A DNA stretch of 64,000 bases from Streptomyces sp. NBC_00258 (GCF_036182465.1 NZ_CP108081.1:2046001-2110000); one strand, 5' to 3'. Shown: positions 16,387-24,648, counted from the first letter of the stretch. Notes: generated by a model not told the origin, from the sequence alone. Numbers and translations: made by a program.

Positions 16387-19110
16387 ATGGCTACACCGGC
16401 CCCCGAGCGGGAAAAGGAGGGTCAACAGCCGCACGGGGGTGGTGTCATGGCGTGGCGCGCGGGGTGGTTCGCGTCGGTGGGGGCCGGGGTGGTGCGCTTG
16501 GTGGCGGCCGTGGCCCGGCCGGTGCTCGTGGCGGTTCTCGGGCCGCCCGGTGCTGCCGTCGCGGCGCCCGCGGGGGCCGTGGCGACATCGGGCGGGCAGG
16601 CGTTGGACCGGGTCGCGGCGCGGCAGCAGGCGTTACCCGGCCTGCTGAGGATCTCGCGGCGGGGGCGTGTACCGACCGTGGCCGACGCGCGGGATCCGAT
16701 CTGGCTCGGTGTGCATCCGGCGCCGCCGGGCGGTGGTGGGGCGGCGGGTCTGAGCCGGGTGCCCGCGTTCATCGACCGGGACATGATGCCGCAGGTGGCG
16801 GCCGCGCTCAGTGCGGGTGAGGGGTTCGTCCTGCTGGTCGGTGAGTCGACGGCGGGCAAGTCGCGGCTCGCGTACGAAGTGATGCGCAAGCATTTCGCCA
16901 AGTACCGGCTCATCGTGCCCGACAGCCGGGAGTCGGCCGTTCCCCTGGTCGACCTCGTCGTACGGACGCGCAGGGCGGTGGTGTGGCTCGACGAACTGGA
17001 CGTCTTCCTGGGGGTCGGCGGGCTGACCGCGGGTCATGTGCAGCGGATGCTGGGCTCGGAGGACTCCAGTGTGGTGATCCTGGCGACGATGAGCGCCCAG
17101 CAGCACGGCAAGTTCGGGGCCAGGTCGGGGGCCGACAACGAGCCCGGGTTCGATGTCCTGCGAAGCGGCCGTGAGGTGATCCGGCTGGCCACCACGGTGC
17201 GGGTCGACCGTACGTGGAGCGCGGCCGAGATCGCCCGCGCCGAGCGGCACGCCGAGGACCCCCGGATCAGGGCGGCGGTCAAGGGCGCCGGCCGGGACGG
17301 GCACGGGGTGGCCGAATACCTGGCCGCCGCCCCGCAGTTGCTGGACGAGTGGCACAACGCCTGGTCGCCCGGCACCCATCCGCGCGCCGCCGCGCTCGTG
17401 ACGGCGGCCGCGGACGCCCGCCGCACGGGCTTCCACCAGCCGCTGCCGCAGGAGGTACTGCGCCGGTTGCACGAGGTGTATCTGGAGCGGCGCGGCGGGA
17501 CCGCGCTGCGTCCGGAGCCCTGGGAGGAGGCACTGACCTGGGCGACCGAGCCCCTGCACGCCACCTCCAGCCTGCTGCTGCCCCATGACGGGGACCGCTT
17601 CCAGGCGTTCGACTACCTCCACCACACCCTCGACGAGCAGGTCCCGCCGCCGCGCATCCCCGACACCGTCTGGGAGACCCTCATCGGCCACGCGAACGCC
17701 ACGGGAGCACTCGACATCGGCACTACCGCCTACCAGCGCGGAGACCTCTCGCACGCCATGGCCGCGTTCGAGAAGGCGGGCCTGGGCCGCGGACGACTGC
17801 CCCGCCAGTGGTACGCGACCTGCGTGGGAGAAGCCGGCAACCCCGCGCGGGCCGTCGAACTGTACGGGGAGCTGGTGACCGAGTCGACGGTTGAACTGGG
17901 CCCGGACGCCCGCGAGTCACTGGAGAACCGCAACGCCTACGCCCGGTACGTCGGCATGGCCGGCCGCCCCGCCGAAGCGGCGGACCTGCTGCGCGACGTC
18001 GTCGCCGACCGCGCACGCGTACTGGGTGCCGGCCACTCCCACACCCTCAACAGCCGCAACAACCTTGCCCTGTTCCTCGGCGAGTCCGGCCGGATCGGCC
18101 CGGCACTGGCCGAGTTCGAGGCGGTGCTCGCCGACCGCACCCGGCTGCTGGGCGCCGACCATCCGCACACCCTCAGCACCCGCTACGGGCGCGCCTATCT
18201 GCTGGGCGACGCGGGCCGCCCCGCGCTCGCCGCCCGGCTCTTCGAGAGCCTGGTCGCCGACCGCACCCGTACGCAGGGCCCGTACCACCCGTACACGCTC
18301 AACAACCGGCGCCACCATGCCCACTTCCTGGGGGAGGCCGGACACGCGGCGCAGGCGGCGGAACTGTTCGAGGAGCTGATCCAGGACTGCCTCCAGGTCC
18401 TCGACCCGGACCATCCCGACACCGTCGCGGCACGTCATGGGCACGCACGCTTCCTCGGCGAGTCCGGGGACCCCGCCAGGGCAGCGGCGCTGCTCACCGC
18501 GCTGCTGGCCGATGCGAACGGGGACGGCGCGCGGGACAGCGGAACGCACGGGTCCCGCAGCCCGGTCGCCCTGGTGTGGCGGCGCTACCGTGCCTTCTTC
18601 ACCGGGGAGGCCGGTGATCCCGACCAGGCCGCGCGGCTGCTCGACGAGTTGCTCACCGACAGCCGAGCCGTGCTCGACGACGGCCACCCCCATCTGTTCG
18701 CGATCCGCGCCGCGCACGCCCGCAGCACGAGCCGCCGCGGCCGGACGCGGGAGGCCGTGGAGCTGTACGAGCGCCTCGTCGACGACTGCCGGCTGGTGCT
18801 GGGCGACGACCACCCGCACACGCTCGCCGCCCGCAGCGGTCACGCGCGCGGCCTGGGCGCCGTCGGCCGCGCCGCGGAGGCCGCCGACCTGCTGGAGATC
18901 CTCGTACAGGACCGCACCCGGATCCTCGGCGACGACCACCCCGCCACCCTGGGCAGCCGCAACGCCCACGCCCGTTGTGTCGGTGAGGCGGGCGACCGGG
19001 CTCGTGCCGCTCGGCTGCTGCGGCAGATACTCCAGGACCGTGTCAGGTACCTCGGCGAGGAGCACTCGTGGACCCTGCGCACCCGGCAGGAGCTCGCCGG
19101 ATTCCAGTGA
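16387..19110 (+). CDS. STAND-like P-loop ATPase with C-terminal TPR array
   Basis: A 907-residue protein. Residues 25-70 are hydrophobic Ala/Val/Gly-rich and may attach it to the membrane. A P-loop NTPase follows, with Walker A GESTAGKS (152-159) and Walker B AVVWLDELD (about 197-205). From about residue 480 to the end there are eight to ten tetratricopeptide repeats of the kinesin-light-chain kind with a 42-residue period, each containing a version of LGxDHPxTLxxRxxHAxxLGExG. This ATPase-plus-TPR layout is typical of STAND signalling proteins and bacterial NLR-like sensors. An alternative ATG at 16447 gives an 887-residue product; AAAGGAGG at 16413 is too far from it to decide. The gene follows the lipoprotein gene by 16 bp. 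Confidence 0.8.
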   Translation: MATPAPEREKEGQQPHGGGVMAWRAGWFASVGAGVVRLVAAVARPVLVAVLGPPGAAVAAPAGAVATSGGQALDRVAARQQALPGLLRISRRGRVPTVADARDPIWLGVHPAPPGGGGAAGLSRVPAFIDRDMMPQVAAALSAGEGFVLLVGESTAGKSRLAYEVMRKHFAKYRLIVPDSRESAVPLVDLVVRTRRAVVWLDELDVFLGVGGLTAGHVQRMLGSEDSSVVILATMSAQQHGKFGARSGADNEPGFDVLRSGREVIRLATTVRVDRTWSAAEIARAERHAEDPRIRAAVKGAGRDGHGVAEYLAAAPQLLDEWHNAWSPGTHPRAAALVTAAADARRTGFHQPLPQEVLRRLHEVYLERRGGTALRPEPWEEALTWATEPLHATSSLLLPHDGDRFQAFDYLHHTLDEQVPPPRIPDTVWETLIGHANATGALDIGTTAYQRGDLSHAMAAFEKAGLGRGRLPRQWYATCVGEAGNPARAVELYGELVTESTVELGPDARESLENRNAYARYVGMAGRPAEAADLLRDVVADRARVLGAGHSHTLNSRNNLALFLGESGRIGPALAEFEAVLADRTRLLGADHPHTLSTRYGRAYLLGDAGRPALAARLFESLVADRTRTQGPYHPYTLNNRRHHAHFLGEAGHAAQAAELFEELIQDCLQVLDPDHPDTVAARHGHARFLGESGDPARAAALLTALLADANGDGARDSGTHGSRSPVALVWRRYRAFFTGEAGDPDQAARLLDELLTDSRAVLDDGHPHLFAIRAAHARSTSRRGRTREAVELYERLVDDCRLVLGDDHPHTLAARSGHARGLGAVGRAAEAADLLEILVQDRTRILGDDHPATLGSRNAHARCVGEAGDRARAARLLRQILQDRVRYLGEEHSWTLRTRQELAGFQ

Positions 19111-19174
19111 GCGGGAAGAACCGACACCCGTTCACCCTTTCGGGCGAGAGCCTCGGGCTGACAGACTCCGGAGG

Positions 19175-20578
19175 GTGCGCGACTTCGACTTGCTCGTCAT
19201 CGGATCCGGCCCGGGCGGCCAGAAGGCCGCCATCGCCGCGGCCAAGCTCGGCCGCCGGGTCGCCGTCGTCGACCGCCCCGACATGGTCGGTGGGGTCTCC
19301 ATCCATACCGGGACCATCCCCTCGAAAACTCTGCGCGAGGCGGTCCTCTATCTCACCGGTCTCACCCAGCGCGATCTCTACGGCCAGAGCTACCGCCTGA
19401 AGGAGGACATCACCGTCGCCGACCTGACCGCGCGCACCTCGCACGTGGTCAGCCGCGAGGTCGACGTCATCCGCAACCAGCTTTCCCGCAACCACGTCTC
19501 CCTCTTCGCCGGCACCGGCCGCTTCGTCGACGACCACACCGTCGCCCTGCGTGAAGTGACCGGCCACGACCGCATGTTGAGCGCCGACAACATCGTCATC
19601 GCCACCGGCACCCGCCCGGCCAGGCCCGCGACCGTCGAGTTCGACGAGCGGACGATCCTGGACTCCGACAACGTTCTCAACCTGGAGCAGGTACCGCGCT
19701 CCATGGTCATCGTCGGGGCAGGCGTGATCGGCATGGAGTACGCCTCCATGTTCGCCGCCCTCGGCAGCAAGATCACCGTGGTCGAACAGCGGCCCGGGAT
19801 GCTCGACTTCTGCGACGTCGAGGTGATCGAGTCGCTCAAGTACCACCTGCGGGACCTCGCGGTCACGTTCCGCTTCGGCGAGACCGTCGCCGCGGTCGAA
19901 AAGCACCCCAAGGGCACGCTCACCATCCTGGAGAGCGGCAAGAAGATCCCCGCCGACTCGGTCATGTACTCCGCCGGCCGGCAGGGGCTCACCGACGAGC
20001 TCGACCTGGACAAGGCTGGGCTGTCCGCCGACCGGCGCGGGCGGATCACCGTCGACGAGCACTACCGCACCGAGGTGCCGCACATCTACGCCGTCGGCGA
20101 CGTCATCGGCTTCCCGGCTCTGGCCGCGACCTCGATGGAGCAGGGGCGTACGGCGGCGTACCACGCGTGCGGCGAACCGGTGAACCGGATGCACGACCTC
20201 CAGCCCATCGGCATCTACACCATTCCTGAGATCAGTTTCATCGGGAAGACCGAGGATCAACTCACCGAGGACTGCGTGCCGTTCGAGGTGGGCATCTCCC
20301 GCTACCGCGAGCTGGCCCGGGGCCAGATCATCGGCGACTCGCACGGCATGCTCAAGCTGCTGGTCTCCCCGGAGGACCGGAAGCTGCTCGGCGTGCACTG
20401 CTTCGGCACGGGCGCCACCGAGCTCATCCACATCGGGCAGTCGGTGATGGGCTGCGGCGGAACCGTCGACTACCTGGTCGACGCCGTCTTCAACTACCCG
20501 ACGCTCGCCGAGTCGTACAAGGTGGCCGCCCTGGACGCGACCAACAAGATCCGGCAGATCGACCGCCTCAGGGACTGA
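19175..20578 (+). CDS. sthA: Soluble pyridine nucleotide transhydrogenase
   Basis: A 467-residue flavoprotein that moves hydride between NADPH and NAD+ in the cytoplasm. The FAD site is IGSGPGGQKAAIAAAKLGRR; the disulfide region of related reductases is replaced by GGVSIHTGTIPSKTLREA, as expected for SthA, which lacks the redox Cys pair. The NAD(P) Rossmann motif is VIVGAGVIGMEYASMFAALG, and the C-terminal interface domain (YTIPEISFIGKTEDQL) is complete. The GTG sits right after GGAGG with no spacer, so translation may be leaderless or use another context; no better in-frame start was found. A longer open frame from 18437 overlaps the TPR gene and was rejected. A 13-bp hairpin terminator follows. 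Confidence 0.93.
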   Translation: MRDFDLLVIGSGPGGQKAAIAAAKLGRRVAVVDRPDMVGGVSIHTGTIPSKTLREAVLYLTGLTQRDLYGQSYRLKEDITVADLTARTSHVVSREVDVIRNQLSRNHVSLFAGTGRFVDDHTVALREVTGHDRMLSADNIVIATGTRPARPATVEFDERTILDSDNVLNLEQVPRSMVIVGAGVIGMEYASMFAALGSKITVVEQRPGMLDFCDVEVIESLKYHLRDLAVTFRFGETVAAVEKHPKGTLTILESGKKIPADSVMYSAGRQGLTDELDLDKAGLSADRRGRITVDEHYRTEVPHIYAVGDVIGFPALAATSMEQGRTAAYHACGEPVNRMHDLQPIGIYTIPEISFIGKTEDQLTEDCVPFEVGISRYRELARGQIIGDSHGMLKLLVSPEDRKLLGVHCFGTGATELIHIGQSVMGCGGTVDYLVDAVFNYPTLAESYKVAALDATNKIRQIDRLRD

Positions 20579-20604
20579 CGCCCCTGCACGCGAAACCCGC
20601 TCAC

Positions 20605-20634
20605 GGCGCTGGTGAGCCCCTGCTCACCAGCGCC
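20605..20634 (+). terminator. Hairpin terminator after sthA
   Basis: A perfect 13-bp stem (GGCGCTGGTGAGC and its complement) with a 4-nt loop lies 26 bp after the stop codon. No U tract. Confidence 0.75.
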
Positions 20635-20695
20635 CCGCAGATACCCGCACCGGACCTCCGCACCGGGCCTGCGTCGGCCGCAGGGGCCGAGAGCA

Positions 20696-20701
20696 TAAGC
20701 T
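20696..20701 (+). promoter_or_regulatory. -10 element for leaderless transcript (TAAGCT)
   Basis: TAAGCT ends 6 nt before the GTG at 20708, and no ribosome site is present, so a leaderless message is predicted. Confidence 0.5.
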
Positions 20702-20707
20702 CGGCAC

Positions 20708-21328
20708 GTGGCCAAGTACTTCGACGTTCATCCCGAAAATCCTCAGCAGCGGACGATCAGCCAGGTCGCCGACTCCATCCGCGCGGGCGCGCTCGTCGTG
20801 TACCCCACGGACTCCTGCTTCGCACTGGGCTGTCAGCTGGGCAGCCGTGACGGTATCGACCGGATCCGGTCGATCCGCCGGCTCGACGACCGGCACCACT
20901 TCACCCTCGTGTGCCAGAACTTCGCGCAGCTCGGGCAGTTCGTGCAGGTCGACAACGACGTGTTCCGCGCCATCAAGGCATCGACGCCCGGCAGCTACAC
21001 GTTCATCCTGCCCGCGACCAGGGAGGTGCCGCGCAAGCTGCTCCACCCGAAGAAGAAGACGGTCGGGGTCCGTATCCCCGACCACGTGGTCGCCCAGGCC
21101 CTGCTCGCCGAACTCGGCGAACCGCTCCTGTCCAGCACCCTGCTCCTGCCCGACGAGGAGGAGCCGATGACCCAGGGCTGGGAGATCAAGGAACAGCTCG
21201 ACCACGTCGTCGACGCGGTGATCGACTCCGGGGACTGCGGTACCGAGCCGACCACGGTCATCGACTTCTCCAGCGGCGAGGCCGAGATCGTGCGCAAGGG
21301 AGCGGGCGACACGGCACGGTTCGAGTGA
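20708..21328 (+). CDS. YrdC/Sua5/YciO-family protein
   Basis: A 206-residue protein of the Sua5/YciO/YrdC family, related to the threonylcarbamoyl-AMP synthases that start t6A modification of tRNA. The fold begins with SIRAGALVVYPTDSCFALGC and contains KASTPGSYTFILPAT and KKKTVGVRIPDHV, the RNA and nucleotide-binding loops of the family. The sequence IRSIRRLDDRHHFTLVC fits the YciO branch rather than the essential TsaC/Sua5 branch, which usually has KxR in KRP. YciO proteins have weak or no TsaC activity and an unclear role. The gene is monocistronic-looking, with its own leaderless promoter and no close partner. Confidence 0.85.
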   Translation: MAKYFDVHPENPQQRTISQVADSIRAGALVVYPTDSCFALGCQLGSRDGIDRIRSIRRLDDRHHFTLVCQNFAQLGQFVQVDNDVFRAIKASTPGSYTFILPATREVPRKLLHPKKKTVGVRIPDHVVAQALLAELGEPLLSSTLLLPDEEEPMTQGWEIKEQLDHVVDAVIDSGDCGTEPTTVIDFSSGEAEIVRKGAGDTARFE

Positions 21329-21412
21329 TACGCCGCTCGGCGGTGCGGCCCACGGTGGAGCCGCGCCGCACGTCGACGCGCGGCCGGGCCGGGAGCCGGG
21401 TGGGAGCAGCCG

Positions 21413-21440
21413 GGACACTTCGGCGGATGCCGAAGTGTCC
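21413..21440. promoter_or_regulatory. 11-bp-arm inverted repeat over a promoter
   Basis: GGACACTTCGG and CCGAAGTGTCC form perfect arms with a 6-nt spacer. The repeat ends 6 bp before the TAGCGT -10 box, so it covers the -35 region and is more likely an operator than a terminator, though it could also end transcription from upstream. Confidence 0.6.
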
Positions 21441-21446
21441 GCCGCT

Positions 21447-21452
21447 TAGCGT
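21447..21452 (+). promoter_or_regulatory. -10 element for leaderless transcript (TAGCGT)
   Basis: TAGCGT ends 7 nt before the ATG at 21460, with no ribosome site between them. It is the same hexamer and nearly the same spacing as at 14367. Confidence 0.55.
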
Positions 21453-21459
21453 CGGCTCC

Positions 21460-21549
21460 ATGAACGTCTCCCGGCGCCTCGTCCGCCGTACTCTCCCTGC
21501 CGTCGAGCCGACCACGGGTGGCGATCACGCCGGGCAGGGCGCCGCGTGA
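21460..21549 (+). CDS. 29-residue leaderless micro-ORF coupled to TSUP gene
   Basis: A micro-ORF of 29 residues beginning MNVSRRLVRRTLPAVEP. Its ATG is placed just after a TAGCGT -10 box, and its TGA overlaps the GTG of the TSUP exporter as GTGA, so ribosomes finishing it could restart on the exporter gene. It is rich in Arg and has no Cys, which sets it apart from the cysteine-attenuation leader peptides known upstream of some actinobacterial sulfur genes. It may be a translational coupler, a regulatory leader, or simply the start of the transcript. No homology is claimed. Confidence 0.45.
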   Translation: MNVSRRLVRRTLPAVEPTTGGDHAGQGAA

Positions 21550-22313
21550 CACCGCTGGAAGGTCTCGCCGTGTTCGCCGCCGGGGTGGGCGCGGGCGGTA
21601 TCAACACCGCGGTCGGTTCGGGGACGCTGATCACCTTTCCGGTGCTGCTCGCCACCGGGCTGCCGCCCGTCACCGCCACGGTCTCCAACGCGCTCGGGCT
21701 GATCCCCGGCAACATCAGCGGAGCCTTCGGCTACCGGGAGGAACTGCGCGGCCAGCGCCGGCGCATCCTGAAACTGGGCGTCGGCTCCCTGCTGGGAGGC
21801 CTGACGGGCGCCACGCTCCTGCTGGCCCTCCCGGCGACGGCGTTCGAGCGGATCGTGCCGGTCATGGTGGGGCTCGCCCTCGTTCTGGTCGCGTTCCAGC
21901 CCCTGATCGGCAAGTACCTGCGCGGCCGCCGCGCACGGACCGGCGTCCCGGCCCGCAAGGAGGGTGGTCCTCTGCTGTTCACCGGCATGACCCTCGCCAG
22001 CGTCTACGGCGGCTACTTCGCCGCCGCGCAGGGAATCATCTACGTGGCGGTGATGGGGACGCTCCTGGACGAGTCGCTGCAGCGACTCACCGCCGTCAAG
22101 AACGTCCTGGTCGCCGTCGTCAACACGGCCGCCGCGACGTTCTTCCTCTTCGTCGCGGACTTCGACTGGACGGCCGTCGCACTGATCGCCTGCGGTTCCG
22201 CGCTGGGCGGCCAGTTCGGAGCCAGGATCGGCCGCCGCTTCAGCCCCGCGGTCCTACGGGCCCTCATCGTGACGGTGGGCACCGTCGCGATCGTCCAACT
22301 CCTGCTCCGCTGA
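21546..22313 (+). CDS. TSUP-family (TauE/SafE) anion exporter
   Basis: A 255-residue membrane protein of the TauE/SafE family, predicted to have seven or eight helices. The hallmark first half GAGGINTAVGSGTLITFPVL is followed by NALGLIPGNISGAFGYREEL; the second half repeats the pattern around GGYFAAAQGIIYVAVMG. Members export sulfite, sulfoacetate or similar organic anions across the cytoplasmic membrane. The GTG start overlaps the stop of a 29-residue micro-ORF and has no separate ribosome site, which points to translational coupling. An 11-bp inverted repeat over the promoter suggests specific regulation. It converges on a NUDIX gene across a strong terminator. Confidence 0.85.
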   Translation: MTPLEGLAVFAAGVGAGGINTAVGSGTLITFPVLLATGLPPVTATVSNALGLIPGNISGAFGYREELRGQRRRILKLGVGSLLGGLTGATLLLALPATAFERIVPVMVGLALVLVAFQPLIGKYLRGRRARTGVPARKEGGPLLFTGMTLASVYGGYFAAAQGIIYVAVMGTLLDESLQRLTAVKNVLVAVVNTAAATFFLFVADFDWTAVALIACGSALGGQFGARIGRRFSPAVLRALIVTVGTVAIVQLLLR

Positions 22314-22349
22314 ACCCGCGTGGAACCACTGCTCCGCCGGGCTCGTATG

Positions 22350-22385
22350 GAAGAGGTCCTCCGCACCGGTGCGGAGGACCTCTTC
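22350..22385. terminator. 36-bp perfect palindrome, bidirectional terminator
   Basis: An 18-bp sequence beginning GAAGAGGTCCTCCGC is followed directly by its exact reverse complement, with no loop. It lies between convergent genes (stops at 22313 and 22408), so it should end transcription from both sides. Confidence 0.8.
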
Positions 22386-22407
22386 TTCCCATGCGGGCCC
22401 GGGTGGA

Positions 22408-23091
22408 CTACTCGGCGGCGGACGCGTCCTTCCCGCTGAACGGCCCTTCCAGCGCCGCCCACTGCAACAGCATGATGGTCTTCGCGTCGGCGATCTCACC
22501 GGAGCGGATCATGGCCAGGGCCTGTCGGAAGGGCAGTTCGACGGTCTCGATGTCCTCGCCCTCCTCGTCGAGGCCGCCGCCCTCGTGGGTGCGGGTGGCC
22601 GGTCCGTACGAGGCGGCGTAGAAGGTCACGCGCTCGGTGACCGACCCCGGGCTCATATAGACGTCGAAGACCCGCTGGACGTCGCCGACCGTGTGGCCGG
22701 TCTCCTCGATGACCTCTCGTCGTACGGCGACCTCGGGGTGTTCGTCGTCCTCGTCCAGCAGCCCGCCAGGTGTCTCGACGAGCATCCCGTCCGGGTGGCC
22801 GTTGACGTACACGGGATAGCGGAACTGCCGGGTGAGCAGCACGGTTTCGCGGTCTTCGTCATAGAGCAGGATCGTGGCGCCGTTGCCGCGATCGTGGGTT
22901 TCGCGCTCCTGGGTGGACCAGGTGCCGTCGGCGTGCTGGAAGTCGAAGGTCGTGGTGCGCTCCACGTACCAGTGGCAGGACAGCAGTTTCACGTCCCGCA
23001 CCTTGACCCGGTGGTTTCCCGTCAGGTCCAGGCCGACCCGGTCGAGTCCGGTGCGGCCCCTGCTGTCGGGGGTGTCGATGCCCGCGGTCAT
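22408..23091 (-). CDS. NUDIX hydrolase, NudK/ADP-ribose pyrophosphatase-like
   Basis: A 227-residue enzyme with a clear Nudix box (about residues 109-133: GGLLDED then REVIEETGH), preceded by ETP as in the ADP-ribose and GDP-mannose pyrophosphatase group. Upstream strands RGNGATILLYDEDRETVLLTRQ and downstream YMSPGSVTERVTFYAA also match that group, which hydrolyses nucleoside diphosphate sugars to a sugar phosphate and NMP with Mg2+. The ATG at 23091 is preferred because the upstream His-rich extension (to 23175) is unlike the family. It has no ribosome site of its own, but overlaps by ATGA the stop of a 23-residue upstream ORF on the same strand. Confidence 0.85.
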   Translation of the reverse strand: MTAGIDTPDSRGRTGLDRVGLDLTGNHRVKVRDVKLLSCHWYVERTTTFDFQHADGTWSTQERETHDRGNGATILLYDEDRETVLLTRQFRYPVYVNGHPDGMLVETPGGLLDEDDEHPEVAVRREVIEETGHTVGDVQRVFDVYMSPGSVTERVTFYAASYGPATRTHEGGGLDEEGEDIETVELPFRQALAMIRSGEIADAKTIMLLQWAALEGPFSGKDASAAE

Positions 23092-23159
23092 CGTGCGCCG
23101 GCCGGGGAGGAGGTGCGGGTGGTGCCGGAGGTGAACATGCAGGTGGAACAAGTGGTCAT
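23088..23159 (-). CDS. 23-residue upstream ORF overlapping NUDIX start
   Basis: A possible micro-ORF of 23 residues (MTTCSTCMFTSGTTRTSS and a short end) with a CxxC pair. Its TGA overlaps the ATG of the NUDIX gene as ATGA, and a weak ribosome-like GCAGGGC precedes it. Coupled translation would explain why the NUDIX gene lacks a ribosome site. The alternative is a longer NUDIX start at 23175 in a different frame. No known leader family was recognised. Confidence 0.35.
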   Translation of the reverse strand: MTTCSTCMFTSGTTRTSSPAGAR

Positions 23160-23200
23160 GCCCTGCTTCTACCATCCTGGTCCGGTCCGTGTCAGGCAGG

Positions 23201-24001
23201 TCAGGGACCGGTGGACTCGCCGGTGGTCAGCCGGACCACGTTCGACCGCTCGCCGTAGGTGAAGGCCCGGACCCGGTAGGACGCCTCCTTCTCGGTGGGC
23301 AGGGTGATCAGGCCCGTCGAATTGGTGTCGGGATCGAGGACCACGACGGGTTCGTGGGCCGAGCCCGTCCTCGTACGGGCCTCCAGCAGGAACCCCGCCT
23401 CGTCGGAGGCATGGTCCGTCCATGTGAAGAGGATGCCGTTCGCATGCTTGACCGTGGCCTTGAACCCGGTGGGGGCTCCCGCACCTGTGGAACGGAGCGG
23501 TCGGCCGGGGACCGTCCGCTCCGGATCCCTGCGAGCGGGCAGCCAGTCGTGGCTGGAGTTCTCGTCCGCCGCCGTCAGTTCCCCCTTCGGTAGAGTGACG
23601 GTCACCGGCTCCGAAGCAGGACCGCGAAAGGCGCGCAGCCGGTAGAAGAAGGTGGTGTTCGGGATCAGGTCGGGGTGCCGATAGCTCGTCACCCGAGGCG
23701 GCAGATACCGCAGGACGGTGTACGGTCCCGACTCCTCCGTCGCGAATTCGAGGACGTGGCCGGAGGCACCCGAACCGCCGCCCTGCCAGCGCAGATCGAT
23801 GTCGGTGGGTGTGGTGCGCTCGCCACGAAGCACGACTCCCGAGGCGGCATCGGCCTTCCCCGCCACAGGGTGCCGGGCGGTCGCGGGACGACTGTCCGCC
23901 TCGCCCTCGTCCGTCGTCCGGGTGGCGGAGCAGGCCGACAGCGCCAGGACGAGAGCGAGGACGAACGCTGTCGACGCTGCGATGCGTACGGGGACGCTCA
24001 T
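23201..24001 (-). CDS. Lipoprotein with fibronectin type III-like domains
   Basis: A 266-residue lipoprotein. The signal ASTAFVLALVLALSAC ends in a lipobox with Cys near residue 24. Two beta-sandwich units follow: about 50-130 (TDIDLRWQGG, then YRLRAFRG) and about 175-260 (FKATVKHANGILFTWTDHAS, then YRVRAFTYGERSN). Trp, Tyr and the YRV/LRAF strand match fibronectin type III modules, which in secreted actinobacterial proteins act as spacers or binding units. No catalytic domain is attached. It lies 10 bp downstream of the secreted protein gene on the same strand, so the two probably form an operon, ending at the 110-bp gap before the NUDIX upstream region. Confidence 0.75.
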   Translation of the reverse strand: MSVPVRIAASTAFVLALVLALSACSATRTTDEGEADSRPATARHPVAGKADAASGVVLRGERTTPTDIDLRWQGGGSGASGHVLEFATEESGPYTVLRYLPPRVTSYRHPDLIPNTTFFYRLRAFRGPASEPVTVTLPKGELTAADENSSHDWLPARRDPERTVPGRPLRSTGAGAPTGFKATVKHANGILFTWTDHASDEAGFLLEARTRTGSAHEPVVVLDPDTNSTGLITLPTEKEASYRVRAFTYGERSNVVRLTTGESTGP

Positions 24002-24011
24002 GGGTTCTCGG

Positions 24012-24614
24012 CTACTTGCGCCAGAAGCGGACGTTGCTCCACACGACGGTGGCCGGCCCGTTGCCGCTGTTGGTGCGGTAGGCGCCGAACTTGTCGTAGA
24101 AGCTGCCGCCGGGGCTCGCGTAGGTGTGCTGGAGCGAGCCGTTGATGTACGTGCGGTGCGAACTGCCCACCTGGTGAACGGTGTTGACACGGACCGTGGC
24201 GCCGACCGTGCCGGCGTTCGACAGCGTGTCGCCGCCGTGGACCGCGTACAGGCGCCCGCCGCGTTCGACGGCGAGCATGAAGTACGGTCCTGCCGCGGAC
24301 TCGTTGAAGGTCTGCTTGAGGCTGATCCGGGTGCCGCTGAGACTGCTGATCCGGAAGTGGCCCTCGAACTGGCGGGTGCCGCCGGTGTAGGTGGCGTACC
24401 GCCGCTCGGCCCGCTGATCGCCACTGGCCGTCGAGCAGGTGAGCCGGAAGGTCAGTCCGTCGACCTGTCCGCAGCCTCGCTCCTGGACGGTGTGGGTCGG
24501 AGAGACCGAGGTCCAGCCGCCGGGTTCCACCTCGGCGACGGCGTTCGGCAGGGCCAGGAACGTTGAAGCGCACACCGCACCGGTCACGGTGAGCGCCCGA
24601 AAGCGCGTGAGCAT
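24012..24614 (-). CDS. Secreted beta-jelly-roll protein, possible polysaccharide-active
   Basis: A 200-residue secreted protein with a Sec signal (FRALTVTGAVCASTFLALPN, cleavage near AVAEV). The mature part is a beta-rich sandwich with strands TRQFEGHFRISSLSGTRISL and YFMLAVERGGRLYAVHGGD, and a C-terminal strand GPATVVWSNVRFW, as in concanavalin-like lectin or alginate-lyase-like secreted proteins. Two Cys (ERGCGQ and RLTCST) could pair. I cannot name a catalytic residue. The start has AAGGAG upstream. The promoter region holds a DasR-like AGGACTAGACCA element and a TTCATG-GA-CATGAA repeat, which would suit control by aminosugars or another carbohydrate signal. Confidence 0.7.
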   Translation of the reverse strand: MLTRFRALTVTGAVCASTFLALPNAVAEVEPGGWTSVSPTHTVQERGCGQVDGLTFRLTCSTASGDQRAERRYATYTGGTRQFEGHFRISSLSGTRISLKQTFNESAAGPYFMLAVERGGRLYAVHGGDTLSNAGTVGATVRVNTVHQVGSSHRTYINGSLQHTYASPGGSFYDKFGAYRTNSGNGPATVVWSNVRFWRK

Positions 24615-24648
24615 GTCGGCTCCTTGGGCGTGGGGGGCTCAGTCGATA

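Noticed and set aside
18437..20578. 713-codon reading of SthA
   Set aside because: The first 245 codons overlap the TPR gene in another frame; the FAD motif begins just after GTG 19175.
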